A stretch of DNA of 34,919 bases from Saccoglossus kowalevskii (lineage: Eukaryota; Hemichordata; Enteropneusta; Harrimaniidae). The notes below the pieces were generated by a model that worked only from the letters and a program-made list of their open reading frames with translations, had not been told where the DNA came from and searched no databases. Within the stretch, counting starts at the first letter, position 1, and each line of letters begins with the position of its first letter. Both the position numbers and the translations under genes were made by a program. Location of the stretch: the NCBI RefSeq assembly GCF_000003605.2, contig NW_003141833.1, positions 1-34,919 of the forward strand, written 5' to 3'. This document shows positions 14,101 to 23,400 of the stretch, piece after piece.

Positions 14101-17100
14101 CTATTGGAGCATGTCTGTAATAATTAAGAAGCACAAACTGCATTAATTCTATGCTCAATTATTGAAATATATTTTTTGACCGTATACTCGCCTCTGTCAT
14201 TATTTTACATGAGCTCACATGATTCTGATAGACCAAATTAAATAATTTCAAAACCTGGATAAATTTATTAATGGTTTAAAATTGAAATGAATGTTGGAAT
14301 TATTATGTAATAGACAAGGACTGAAATATAATTATGAATACATGTATGTTGTAGTCTTAAAATCTCACTGGTGTGAACAATGAGTGAGAAAAAATAATCA
14401 TCATACACCTAACATTATTCAATATTTCTTATTTTTATTCAATATTTCCTATTTGTATACGGTATTTCCTATTTTTATTCAATATTTCCTATTTTTATAT
14501 AGTATTTCCTTTTTTATTCAATATTTCCCAAATAGGAAATATTTCACTATTTCCTATTTGTTCGTTATGATATCAAATGAGTTCTTGTACAAATTTGTGA
14601 AAGAAAAGGAAATTCATTTCTGCAAAACTGACTGAGGAGAAATAAACATGTAATTATTAGGTACAAAGAAGTGTATATTTCCTCAGCTTGCAGCAGATAA
14701 GACATGAGCTACACTCCTGCAGTTACATTACGATAGTTCTAAATAATAAACATGAAAAGGGCAGCAACAAGCCACCATATATAACTCAACTGTTTTCAAA
14801 AGCCGGCAGTCGTCGCACTGCGTCCTGTTCAATATGGGACTCATAGCAAGTATACAACGCATGTGAAATACATTGTTTATTTACATGAAATTCGAACACA
14901 CGCTACGCGACGACCGCCGCGCTTTAAACATATTGGCTTTGGGTTTTTCTGCAGCCAAATTAGTGCACAGTAAATCCACATACCAAAATGATACTATAGA
15001 CATACTGGTATATAAATATTATAGAAATATAATATTTTCAGAATATCAATAGACACTGTTACTACAAAAAACTACTGATTACATATCAAATCACCAATAC
15101 AATTCCTTGTATTATATTAGCATTACACTCCAGTATGTTTAATTCTGAGTGTGTACTATAATGTGAATTTTGAATTTGTATATTATATACACCAAATGTG
15201 TTATAATTTATTAAAATTGATTTTTTATGATGAAAAAATATACATAGCATGGAGACTCAATGAGAATTTGTAGCATGAATACTGTTTAATATACATCTGA
15301 TGTGGATGGGGAAGAGAAAAAACAAATAAACAACATAAAATCATTACATAGCACTGTAGCCTTGGCGACAATAGCAACAAATTGATAGAAATTGATGTCC
15401 ACATATAACAAAGTAACAAGTGATTGATAACAATAGCTATTTACATAAAAGCAATTAAAAGTGCATTTATAAATGGGCATAATTTACGCTGGTAACTATT
15501 TTGTCCTGACTCTATTTTGGAAAACAAGCCAACTTAATTATGTCATTACTGTAGAACATGTCTTTTTCGCGAGCATGTCTTTTTAGTGAATTTAGCGAGA
15601 GAAATAATTCGCTAATTTAAGATGTCGCTAATGACTTTATTATAAATTCAAAATGGTGGCCAAACAATGCTTTTTCTCCACGCGCACTTTGTAAACAACA
15701 CAGAAAACGTAATAATCTGGAGCGCTTCCTTATTACACTTGACAGTTTTTCTTTGTTTTTATGGAGGTGATAACTGCGCATTTGTTTTGGCAGGCGACAG
15801 ACAAGTATTGTGAAAACAGGAAATCAACAAATATACAGAGAGATTCGCTAAATCAACATTTCACTATTACGTCATTTTACCACAATTCGCTAAAATAGTA
15901 TGTCGCTTTTTCAACAGTACATTCACACAGTATTGATCATTATTAACCGTATTCATGAAAAGTCTTTTAACAAAATACATTTTTATCACCACAACAATTG
16001 TGTTCATTTGCTTGCTGAGTGAAATGTATGACTTGCCGGTAATCAAATAGTTAACTTGTCTACTGGAAAGTAGTGCATCAAAGAAAATTTTTTTTTTATA
16101 TATTTGCAACATATCCAAAATATCCATATTTAATACTATCATAAAGTCACATGCAATAAAATATCAATAACATCTTATGTCTGATCCCTCTCGACTTAAA
16201 TTTAGAAAGATGATTCAATTTATTGTGATTATATTGCAAAGTACGTTAATTAAATTAAATCTCCATGTGTGCCAAAAATAACATGCTATTGTTTGAGTTC
16301 TTAAAACTAACGACTATTTACAGAATCCGACTTCTTTTTATTACATCATAGTAAACACCAATGAAGAATCTCAATTTCACCATACCCGGTACATACAAAA
16401 TAAGTACATCAATTCATGTTAAGAAAATATAAAGACAATGCAAATGAATTGTTCATGATACAATGATATACCTCAGTGAAAATAATGTTACAGGTATGCG
16501 AATAGAAATTAACATTTAATTAATTATTAATAATTAACACTTAATTAATTATTATATACGTATAATAATTTGCATATCCCTGGTGTGAAAATTTGATAAA
16601 GTAATTTAATTAACGATGTGTGGAAAGTGACACATTATCTTCACCTGTATATTCACAATACATGTATATATAGCTGGCTTACCTGGTGCAAGACACTGGT
16701 TCCGGTGACCGTAACCGTGTTCGGATCCACACCCCGATCCATCAAAGTCAACACTGAGGAGAAAGCAGATTTCCACGTGAATCGCCATGCCATGGTTAAA
16801 TCGCAGCATCTACAACAATCCCCTTTCAGCGATTATGATACGGGATAACAATTATGAAATTAACGTGAGCACACTTTCTTGACATGTCACCATTGCACAG
16901 TAAAATCCAAATTACAGTTGATCATTAGGACTCATCCATTTCACTGAAGGGTATGGCAGGTAGTTTCTTGCATAGGGTGTGGCATTTTGAAAGACTTATC
17001 ATTTTTCAGATTGGCCACTAGGTGGGGCTATAAAAAGTCAAAAGATCATTGCAGATGCTAAGCTCAAGAATCGATACCACATAGCGAAAATAATACTCAG

Positions 17101-20100
17101 ATAACAATTTACGCTGAAATGACCTATCTAATGATTTTTTTCTTTTAAACTGAGAAATTAACGAAAAAAAAAATTTGCAAGGATTTTACATTATTTGAAA
17201 TTGTTTTTAAATTCTACAATTTTATTAAGAGATTGTAGGTAGGAGTTAATTTTACAAAGGCCACTACATTTGTCTGTCTAAAATTACTACTGCTATATGA
17301 AATGAAATCTACCATCCATACATCTGTCTCTCAAAAAGACAGTGGTTGTCATCCTGTAAAAATACTTTATTTTAGCTGGAATTAATTGTTGCTAAAAAAG
17401 ACTTTTTGAGTGTTTTGTATTTAGTCTATTTTCACAGATTTTTAGCAAGTTAAATGTTAAACATAGAAAACAAGTCATTGTCAATGACACGTCCCCGTTC
17501 CGTTCATATTTGAGTGACATATACATTCAAAGCAGATCATGACCGAAATGCACCTGCATATGTACAACACATTGTGCTAAATCTGAACAAAATCCATCCA
17601 TGCATGACTGAGATCCGGTTCTGGAATTGTGAAAATATGTGATTTTGATGCATTTTCGGCCTTAAAATGGCCATCATTCCACTATTGTTAAGCAGATCAT
17701 GAAACAAATGCACATATCTATTTGTGACATGATGTACCATGTGTGTGTGAAGTTTGAACTTGATCAATCCAGATATGTCTTGGATACGGATCCAGAACTG
17801 AATTCTTTAACAAAATGGCCGCCAGTCGGCCATTTCGAACTTGATCCGAAAAAAAAGACGTGCATCAAGGTCCTATTATGTTTAATGTATGTACCAAATT
17901 TGAACAAATCCATCCATGCATAACTGAGATACGGGTCCGGAATGGTGAAAATGTGCGATTTCATGCATTTTCGCCTTAAAGCGCCGCCATTTGGCTATCG
18001 TTATGAGATCATGAAACANNNNNNNNNNNNNNNNNNNNNNNNNNNNNNNNNNNNNNNNNNNNNNNNNNNNNNNNNNNNNNNNNNNNNNNNNNNNNNNNNN
18101 NNNNNNNNNNNNNNNNNNNNNNNNNNNNNNNNNNNNNNNNNNNNNNNNNNNNNNNNNNNNNNNNNNNNNNNNNNNNNNNNNNNNNNNNNNNNNNNNNNNN
18201 NNNNNNNNNNNNNNNNNNNNNNNNNNNNNNNNNNNNNNNNNNNNNNNNNNNNNNNNNNNNNNNNNNNNNNNNNNNNNNNNNNNNNNNNNNNNNNNNNNNN
18301 NNNNNNNNNNNNNNNNNNNNNNNNNNNNNNNNNNNNNNNNNNNNNNNNNNNNNNNNNNNNNNNNNNNNNNNNNNNNNNNNNNNNNNNNNNNNNNNNNNNN
18401 NNNNNNNNNNNNNNNNNNNNNNNNNNNNNNNNNNNNNNNNNNNNNNNNNNNNNNNNNNNNNNNNNNNNNNNNNNNNNNNNNNNNNNNNNNNAAGGTCCTA
18501 TTATGTTTAATGTATGTACCAAATTTGAACAAAATCCGTCCATGCATAACTGAGATCCGGGTCCGGAATGGTGAAAATGTGCGATTTTGATGCATTTTCG
18601 GCCTTAAAATGGCCGCTATTCGGCTATCGTTAATCGGATCATGAAAAAAATGCATGTGCATATGTCCCATATAATGTGTGATGTATGAGTGAAGTTTGAA
18701 CTTAATCGGTCCATGCATGTTCGAGATACAGGTGATCACGGACGCACGGACGCACACAGGGCAAAACATAAGTCCCCGTTTTCGGACTGCGTCCGAACGG
18801 GGACTAAAAAGGTATATTCGCTGGATTTAGTTTTCACTGAATCATTCCTTCAGCAAAAATAGCATAAATAAATTCCATTACAATTTGGTCTTTTGATGAA
18901 ATTGGATGCAGTCTTAGTTTCTATATTAATAAAAAACAAAAACAAACAAAAAATGATTTTCTCACATTGTAATATTTTTTAAATATGGAATAACAATTAA
19001 ATCTTATGAACTGCCATTTGCAGTTCAAGCAGCAAGTAAATAAATAATGATTTAATCATGAAGGCATGTTAAGAACCACAACGTAGAGGACGATATTGGG
19101 TGAAAAAATTGGAAAGTTACAGTATCAGGAAAATGAACTGGAAATCAACATTTTTTTGCATGCTGGGAAGGGAGGGAGTTGAGAGAGGGAGTTGAGAGAG
19201 GGAGACTCTTTATTAGGTAAACAGATGACATCATTATTTTTTAGTAGCACAGTTTCACCTTCTTGATACACTTTTTTATTTGGTATTTATAAATATTTTT
19301 TATTACCCATAACAAAAAAAATTACAGGACTTACAGGAATTACAGTCTTATTAAAATTATGTCTACTTGATGCAAGACTAATGAAGAAAAACAAATAAAA
19401 ACATAAAATGTTTAGCAGAAAAAAAAAAAAAAAAAAAAACGGTAAAAGGCAGTACTGGGGTATATCATAAAAAAAGTGCCATATATGTAGCCAAGTAATT
19501 TATTTTAACAACAAGGCTGCAAATTGTTTTCATTTTATGTTAACTTTATTAATACTTAATCAGTATTTATTACAATATTTTCTAAATATTAATAACAAAT
19601 TATCTAGAAAGTTTGATTTTGTAGACGTTTTGGTCATGTTTCTCAGTTATAGATTGAAGAGCAAAATTCAAAAATAAAAAAATATAATAATGTAATTATA
19701 TCTCCAAAGAAGAAGAGAAAAAAAAATCACCATCCACATTATAAAGGGTTAAACAAACGTGAAACAAACATAACAAGTGTACCAGTACATCAAAATCTAA
19801 TCTGTGTTTATTACACTGTTTTTAATCAACAGTTATGCCCATACGTGCAGCCAGTCTATTATTTGACATGGTGAGAAAATATACGTCTTTTTAACTGTCA
19901 GCGGTTAAAGTGTGTTCAACTCTAGAGAATTCAAATATATAATGTGTTTTTCATACTAAAAAATACATTTTAAGGATTCTAGCAATTCCCCAAGCTCGCA
20001 AAATACATGTATCCACACCATGTTAATAAAAAGGAGTAGCGGTTGCCATGACTACATGTATGTGGGTCAAAATTTGAATGTATTTGAATGTAACCATGGT

Positions 20101-20389
20101 GCCCATGTTTGCGAAAAAACAAAAAACTGTGTTGATACTTACCTTCAATATCATCAAATCGACTGACCGCATCTCGTAGTTTGTCGAATTCGTTAAAATT
20201 TACTTGAGTTTTCTTCTTGTTGTGTCTCCTGATTCGGACTGGTACATTTTTTTCGGGTCTCTCCACTTGGTTGTATCTCTTTATCTGTTCTTGTCTCAGT
20301 TTCTTAGCGATCTTCATTCTCTGGCCTTTCGGCAAAATCTCTAGAATAGACTGGTCGATTTCCATCCTGCTAGCCAGCTGGTTTAACAT
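948..20389 (-). CDS. PPP1R16A: PPP1R16-like protein phosphatase 1 regulatory subunit (MYPT3/TIMAP family), N-terminal half, five exons
   Basis: Spliced minus-strand gene: join(20389-20143, 16753-16683, 5270-5127, 1303-1195, 1072-948), about 232 residues, open at the left window edge. Seen in the sequence: MyPhoNE-type motif RQEQIKRY (residues 32-39), basic RVxF-type PP1 docking motif KKTQVNF (59-65), then ankyrin repeats with a clear WTPLH core (134-138). The linker between repeats 3 and 4 (MLSDIKDLIAIRGDINA, then GATL) has the layout of vertebrate PPP1R16A/B rather than PPP1R12. Family knowledge: these proteins bind the PP1 catalytic subunit through MyPhoNE, RVxF and ankyrin surfaces, target it to substrates, and usually end in a prenylated CAAX box; that end is outside the window. 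All exon phases agree (1, 0, 0, 1, 0). The start is uncertain: ATG at 20389 fits the family length, whereas ATG at 20365 has the better context (AGGATGG). Assignment to 16A versus 16B cannot be made; invertebrates probably have a single homologue. Confidence 0.87.
1073..1194 (-). other. Intron 4 (122 bp)
   Basis: Short GT-AG intron (GTAGGT ... TTGACTTCCAG) between exons 4 and 5. By far the smallest intron of the gene in this window. Confidence 0.85.
1195..1303 (-). CDS. PPP1R16A: PPP1R16-like exon 4 (ankyrin repeat 3)
   Basis: 109 bp, phase 0 in, phase 1 out. Acceptor in the stretch TTGTTTTCTTCAG, donor GTAGGT. Encodes NGADPSILDIDGNFAVEHAP, then PNSETKLVIEKHMLEQ plus the first base of a Gly codon. 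This matches the family segment [21 protein letters not shown]...: the third ankyrin repeat, whose second helix is degenerate in PPP1R16 as well. The usual Asp-Gly-Asn (DGN) is retained. Confidence 0.87.
1942..2134 (+). mobile_element. 5'-truncated LINE 3' tail with poly(A) and 12-bp target-site duplication
   Basis: The body 1954-2122 is flanked by perfect direct repeats ATATATGCTTTC (1942-1953 and 2123-2134). It holds the last 24 codons of a reverse-transcriptase-type ORF (1968-2042; ends KFLKKWGPFIEYYDL-stop). That C-terminus resembles those of L1/Tx1-like LINEs (recognition by eye). A T-rich 3' UTR follows, then AATAAA (2098-2103) and an A-run of about 19. This is a textbook target-primed insertion, severely 5' truncated. 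It sits in intron 3, antisense to the host gene. Confidence 0.8.
2135..5126. other. Remainder of intron 3
   Basis: AT-rich intron. It holds a dispersed repeat at ~2895-3240 whose 3' part (GAGAGAACTGGTGGTGAAAA, 3212-3231) recurs at 23204-23223 as GAGAGAACTGCTGGTGAAAA, a weak (CA)n stretch at 5020-5060, and a possible tiny palindromic insertion at 2425. No exon with family similarity was found. Confidence 0.6.
2418..2450. mobile_element. Possible tiny palindromic insertion with 7-bp duplication (weak member)
   Basis: TGTCATG (2418-2424), then CACAGGCCCCTCTACACTG (2425-2443), then TGTCATG (2444-2450). CA...TG termini and a perfect 7-bp direct repeat as in the elements at 27-34.7 kb, but the palindrome is poor (CACAG/CACTG). 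It may have lost two bases at the right end. Confidence 0.35.
5127..5270 (-). CDS. PPP1R16A: PPP1R16-like exon 3 (ankyrin repeats 1-2)
   Basis: 144 bp, exactly 48 codons, phase 0 on both sides. Acceptor CCCATTTACAG; donor GTAAGT after TTACTTTCA. Encodes CCMEDNLSAAETLIEKGADV and then NRQDDDWWTPLHVASACDNP, followed by DLSSLLLS. It carries the conserved CC.(E/D)(D/N) after LHQ, the GADVN turn and the WTPLH helix start of ankyrin repeat 2, all in the order seen in PPP1R16 (HQCCID..., GANVNA, WTPLHAAA). An 84-bp tandem repeat begins about 10 bases upstream of the acceptor inside intron 2. Confidence 0.9.
5281..5567. repeat. 84-bp minisatellite next to exon 3 acceptor
   Basis: About 3.4 units. TTCATACTG recurs at 5331, 5415 and 5499, and GAGAATAGTTATCATAAGTT recurs within the units. 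The leftmost, most degenerate unit starts about 10 bases from the exon 3 acceptor. This is a second tandem array touching a splice junction of the same gene. Confidence 0.85.
5568..6018. other. Intron 2 segment, no feature
   Basis: AT-rich; no repeat or coding signal recognised. Confidence 0.5.
6019..6216 (+). mobile_element. MITE family A, copy 1
   Basis: About 198 bp. The left end TACTGTAAAATAATTTACAT leads into ATTTATTTTAGCTG; the right end is AATTAATTCCAAGCGAAAAT followed by GAAGTATAGTA. The ends are imperfect inverted repeats of about 35-40 bp (consensus TACTGTA..TACTTTATTTT..CTGGAATTAATTTTC). The interior has the shared landmarks TTTTGTATGGAATTATTTTC and TATATTCGCTGGATTTTATT-like. Confidence 0.75.
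6217..7289. other. Intron 2 segment with (ACA)n microsatellite
   Basis: Contains a perfect ACA trinucleotide run at about 6826-6850; otherwise AT-rich with no recognised feature. Confidence 0.6.
7290..7442 (+). mobile_element. MITE family A, copy 2 (left end missing)
   Basis: Matches the family from TTATTTTCACTGATTTTTGA onward to the right inverted-repeat end AAAGTGAAAATAAATTATGC, then TACAGTA. The left inverted repeat is not recognisable, so this copy is truncated or decayed. Confidence 0.65.
7443..9529. other. Intron 2 segment, no feature
   Basis: AT-rich. Several short ORFs have no recognisable family, poor codon structure and no flanking splice sites in a sensible frame. Nothing else supported. 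Confidence 0.5.
9530..10218 (+). mobile_element. Degenerate Helentron/pearl-like element, interrupted
   Basis: Shares core-unit phrases with the element at 23997-25075 (TTTTCAAGAAGAAGTTAAAA, CAAAAATATTCACTAAAA, GAAGATATCATCACAAAATC). The tail is GGACAGACGACAACAGACAA, a weak hairpin and terminal GGGGCTAAAAA. The stretch from about 9825 to 10050 is unrelated and probably a later insertion. Confidence 0.5.
10408..11208 (+). mobile_element. Helentron/pearl-like non-autonomous element
   Basis: Starts AAACAAGCAGCCT, identical to the start of the 23997 element. It holds several diverged ~150-bp core units (AAAATATCACTTTTTA, AATTAAAGATATCAT, AACAAATCTGAGAGAGAT) and ends in a tail with ACAGACAGCGAACGACAGAC and CAGAGTTAAAAAA. 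Confidence 0.6.
11209..11950. other. Intron 2 segment, no feature
   Basis: AT-rich with no recognised repeat or coding signal. Confidence 0.5.
11951..12154 (+). mobile_element. MITE family A, copy 3 (best-preserved ends)
   Basis: TACTATCAAATACTTTATTT leads into TAGCTGG on the left; AATTAATTCCAAGTGAAAAT then AAAGTATTATACAGTA on the right. Reverse-complementing the right end gives TACTGTATAATACTTTATTT, which matches the left end. About 204 bp, no coding capacity. Confidence 0.78.
12155..12684. other. Intron 2 segment, no feature
   Basis: AT-rich spacer between two MITE copies; no feature supported. Confidence 0.5.
12685..12870 (+). mobile_element. MITE family A, copy 4
   Basis: Left end TACTGTAGAATACTTTATTT then TAGCTGGAATTAATTTTCGC is the family consensus. 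The right end decays after GCGAAAATTAATTCAAAGCA. A related shorter relic with TACTGTA-type ends lies at about 12958-13080. Confidence 0.72.
12871..14422. other. Intron 2 segment, mostly featureless
   Basis: Apart from the possible MITE relic at about 12958-13080 (TTACTGTATCCAG ... TTTTTACAGTATAAT), nothing is recognised. Confidence 0.45.
14423..14562. repeat. 20-bp AT-rich minisatellite
   Basis: About five to six units of ATTTCCTATTTTTATTCAAT (variants ..GTATACGGT, ..TATATAGT) with a short inverted piece (CAAATAGGAAATATTTC) near the right end. Confidence 0.8.
14563..15546. other. Intron 2 segment, no feature
   Basis: Short local rise in CpG around 14800-14930; otherwise AT-rich. No coding or repeat signal is clear. 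Confidence 0.4.
15547..15925. mobile_element. Possible MITE-like element with TACTGT ends
   Basis: The left end TACTGTAGAACATGTCTTTT and the reverse complement of the right end, TACTGTTGAAAAAGCGACAT, both lead to TTTAGCGA. Two diverged direct copies of AATTCGCTAA...ATGTCGCT lie inside. Imperfect; the boundaries are approximate. Confidence 0.4.
15926..16682. other. Intron 2 segment near exon 2 donor
   Basis: AT-rich with palindromic TTAATTAATTATTAATAATT-type sequence at about 16510-16570. No other feature. Confidence 0.5.
16683..16753 (-). CDS. PPP1R16A: PPP1R16-like exon 2 (71 bp)
   Basis: Short exon bounded by a strong acceptor (CTGCTTTCTCCTCAG) and the donor GTAAGC. Phase 1 in, phase 0 out. 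With the last G of exon 1 it reads VLTLMDRGVDPN, then TVTVTGTSVLHQ, the end of the cap region and the start of ankyrin repeat 1. The family form is roughly V..FL...VSPD.CNEDGLTALHQ. The typical NEDG of relatives is replaced by TVTG, and TALHQ by SVLHQ, so this homologue has diverged at the first repeat. The exon is too short for ordinary ORF calling and was located by searching intron space for the missing LHQ/donor junction. Confidence 0.85.
16754..17352. other. Intron 1 segment, no feature
   Basis: AT-rich intron upstream of exon 2 apart from the exon's polypyrimidine tract and AG; nothing else recognised. Confidence 0.5.
17353..17474 (+). mobile_element. MITE family A, copy 5, left half (split by insertion)
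   Basis: AATACTTTATTTTAGCTGGA followed by ATTAATTGTTGC and the TTTTGTATTTAG...TTTTCACAGATTTTT interior. The family match stops at ..ACATAGAAAAC and resumes 1.33 kb later at 18805. Confidence 0.8.
17475..18804 (+). mobile_element. Helentron/pearl-like element inserted into a MITE
   Basis: Begins GTCATTGTCAATGACACGTC and contains GTCCCCGTTC (17491-17500). The core is made of ~157-160-bp tandem units starting GATCATGA (17534, 17694, 18007) with shared phrases CATGCATGACTGAGATCC and TTTTGATGCATTTTCGGCC. The tail is CGGACGCACGGACGCACACA. The 3' end is a near-perfect hairpin: GTCCCCGTT-TTCGGAC (18772-18787), loop TGC, GTCCGAACGGGGAC (18791-18804). It holds the assembly gap. No coding capacity, so non-autonomous. 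Confidence 0.75.
18019..18491. other. Assembly gap (473 N)
   Basis: Run of N inside the tandem core of the element at 17475-18804. Both flanks are core-unit sequence, and AAGGTCCTATTATGTTTAAT occurs at 17868 and again right after the gap at 18492. The true copy number is unknown. Long ORFs drawn across it are artefacts. Confidence 0.98.
18805..18885 (+). mobile_element. MITE family A, copy 5, right half
   Basis: AAAAAGGTATATTCGCTGGA onwards to CAGCAAAAATAGCATAAATA and AATTCCAT, the family's right portion. It continues the interrupted left half at 17353-17474. Confidence 0.78.
18886..20142. other. Intron 1 segment
   Basis: Holds a short purine repeat (GGGAGTTGAGAGA units, about 19170-19205) and an A-run of about 20 at 19419-19439 that could be the tail of an old retroposon. 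No coding exon recognised. Confidence 0.55.
20143..20389 (-). CDS. PPP1R16A: PPP1R16-like exon 1 (first coding exon in window)
   Basis: Encodes residues 1-82 plus one base of codon 83. The 3' end is GATATTGAAG followed by a consensus donor GTAAGTATC (phase 1). The protein carries ILEILPKGQRMKIAKKLRQE, which aligns without gaps to the basic N-terminal helix of PPP1R16, then MyPhoNE (RQEQIKRY), a basic linker, and KKTQVNF as the RVxF-type motif that docks PP1. The frame is open upstream to a TAA about 40 bases before the ATG. Possible acceptors (TTTAACCCAG near 20414, or GTTAAACCAG near 20378) leave open an extra upstream 5' exon. Two in-frame ATGs are candidates, 20389 (family-like length) and 20365 (strong context, A at -3, G at +4). 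Confidence 0.85.
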
Positions 20390-20410
20390 ATATAAGAGGT
20401 CAAAGTTCAA

Positions 20411-23400
20411 AACTGGGTTAAAGAATTAGTGAGGACATACAACCATAATATGCATTACATAAATACTAGAGGGTGGAGACAGCAAGTATAAAATAACGTC
20501 TTTTTTTAGAGTTATTTAACTTTACATAATGAATAACAAATCGTTAGAAAACAATAATGAAGTATACAATTTACATTTTAAACTGACGTGCGGTAACAGG
20601 TACACATGCGCTATGATTAGCTCAATAGAACTCACAGGAATATATGTTACCATACTAGCAGAGAATCACGACAATATTTGGAGTAGGTAAACAATGAGTC
20701 AACGCAAACACTCCTGCGCTATGCACATATCATACAGGTGGGTAGAGATGTCAAAAGGTCAAATAATTTAGGGTGGAGTAAATTTACCTGCAGACATATA
20801 CAAGTATATATATGTACATGTATGTGTTAAGGTAGAGTTACTTTTAGCGGTGTCTCTCTGTTTTCCGGTGTATGGAAGAGAGAAAATAATATAATAATTT
20901 TATATAATTTATTCACATAGTTTAAATTTTTTTTTTATTTTTGGTAATAATTGAAGTTAGATCTGAATGCATGTGTAAATAGAAAATGTGACAGCACTAT
21001 TGGATTTACATTGTACAAGGGTATATGGTCAAGATGCTGTGAACAAAAATAACTATATACTGTATTTTTTTTTTTATAGTAGCGCATAGATTATGTAAAT
21101 TACAAAGGTGTTTCTGTGAGGAAAACAAGTAACATAGATCAATGGTTGATGTAATTTTCAGGTTGTATGCGCTTAGAGTAATAGAGCAAATATGGTACAT
21201 TATTAAAAAAAAATAAAAATACCGAAAAATTTGAATAATGAAATTTAAAGCACAAGTGGTTTATCATTATTTTATTACCAACTGATTACTAGCATTATAT
21301 CAATAATCATAATATTTTTTTGAAATTAAAAAAATGGTAATTGAGACCAAAATGACTCAGGTTCAATAAATCAGTTCAAGTTCAATCAGCATGGTAAAAT
21401 GTGAGTGCTACCTATTCGTTTTCTAGTTTCCCAAAAACTATTTTATTAATTAGCCTAATTAGTAAAATTGGTCAAAAATTATATGAATTTGAGGACAGTT
21501 TATTTTTGATGATTTTGTCACTCATTTAAAAGTACAATATGTAAAAATGAAGGAAATTGCAATATTTTTATTTTTGTGTAGCATGTATGTAGTGACAGGG
21601 TTGTACTTTAAAATGGCTTAACAATGATGCTATATCATTCTCAAACCTTTAAATGGTAGAATTAAGATATACGGCAGGCAAAGGGTCACTTAACATAATA
21701 GACCTACTTGAAAGGTTAACAACACAGTTGATATTTCATTGTTTGTAGAGAACTATACACATAAGTGGTGTTCATGTTAGAGATCTCGGCATGAACAAAG
21801 TGGTCGACACAATTCAAAATGTATATGTGAATGATCAAGATTTTATCTCGATTCTAATCCAATCCAATCCGCCTGGCAGGACGGTCAGCTTGAAGAACCG
21901 GGTAATACCCTAAAGTAACTACGTTATTCCGTGATGAAATTATTTTCTTTTGTAAATTATAACTACCGGTACTTCACCCCTTTCTTTGCAGTTAAGAAAA
22001 AATCTTTAGTACATGTAGCTATCAATAACACATTTTTTAAAATTTGTTTACAGTAGGAAGAAATCAACACGAGAACCCTCTAGTAACACAAACGCACCAA
22101 GAATGTGTGCAAGTAAAAGGCTGGTGATGACAGATATACTAAACTGCAAAGAACTCTGGGAAAGACAATGGTGTAGAACATGAATATTGGGTTGACAGAT
22201 TTTGGCACAAGCCCCGGCCGTACTAAGTGTACATAGTTTCAGATTAATACACAACTGCTGTAATCCCTTAGATTATTGAAAATGTTCGCCAAGTATTGAG
22301 GTCTTGTAACTTGAATGTAGCTATAGATGCTGCGTTATCACTATAAATGTATGAGGCGTTTGCATCGGTTGTCTATTTCCAACACTGATTTACCGGTATA
22401 GCACTTCTCTCTTGTCATACGCTACATGGGAATTGGAAACTTAGTTGCAACAAAGGAGTACAGATGGAGGACATTTTTTGAGTATAAGTGAGCCCACCTA
22501 TAGGGACAGGATCAGGAAGTTGGCAACTTTAAGGTTGGAAAGTTGGGCCACTTTTCAATTTAGGTAAAACAAAAATAAATACATTTTGCTTCTCATCATT
22601 GTGCTCGTCTATATGAAACCTGTATCTTCCATTTTTTTTTTTTTTTTTCAATTTTGTCGACTCGCAAAGTGCACCACAGGTGGTAGAATGGGGAAATGTT
22701 TGTTTTATATTTCAAACAATAATTTGTCATTAAAAATGGATGTTTGATGCATGTATTCATTTTAAAAATGCATCACCTCCTAAATTTTCAATTAGTTTTT
22801 TTTTTGGATGAAAAGCAAAAGCTTTTTTTTTGGCCTTAAATTTATATTGTCGACCAATTGTTGTTTGTAACATTTAACATTTGACATGTAAAAAATAATG
22901 TGTACAGTAATTAATGCAAACAGCAATATGGTTTTTGCAAATTATCTGTATTAAAAATATCTTGCCAATAGCTAAACATCACCGAGCAGTTCTGTGTATT
23001 CTGTTGTGATTGAACTTTCAGCATCTTAGGGTGTCATCATGTGCCTTATCGCACACGTTATTTTGTTTGACAATATGCAGATGGACTGATATTACAAAAT
23101 AAATAGCCATTAGGTGACCCTCCCTATGACTACCTAGCTAATGTTACCACGGTGACAATGTGAAAATATTTTTTAACCTTTACACCACCAGAATTTGTGA
23201 TGAAAAGAGAGAACTGCTGGTGAAAAGGTGAGGTTAATTGAACGGAATGTATGATAAGATTTATTATAGTAAAGACAAATAATAATGCCAAAATACTTGA
23301 ACTTGAGAATGAGACCACTAAACCTCTTTTTGTGGTGTGAATCTGAGGGCAATCAATTTCAGGGGAAAATCTGCCAAACATGAAAATGACTTGTTAACAT

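Noticed and set aside
17882-18769. Long ORFs of 180-295 residues on both strands around 18 kb
   Set aside because: They run through 473 Ns inside a repetitive element; the real sequence on either side is non-coding core repeat.
20095-20107. CATGGTGCCCATG palindrome in intron 1 close to exon 1
   Set aside because: No 7-bp flanking duplication (ATGTAAC versus TTTGCGA).
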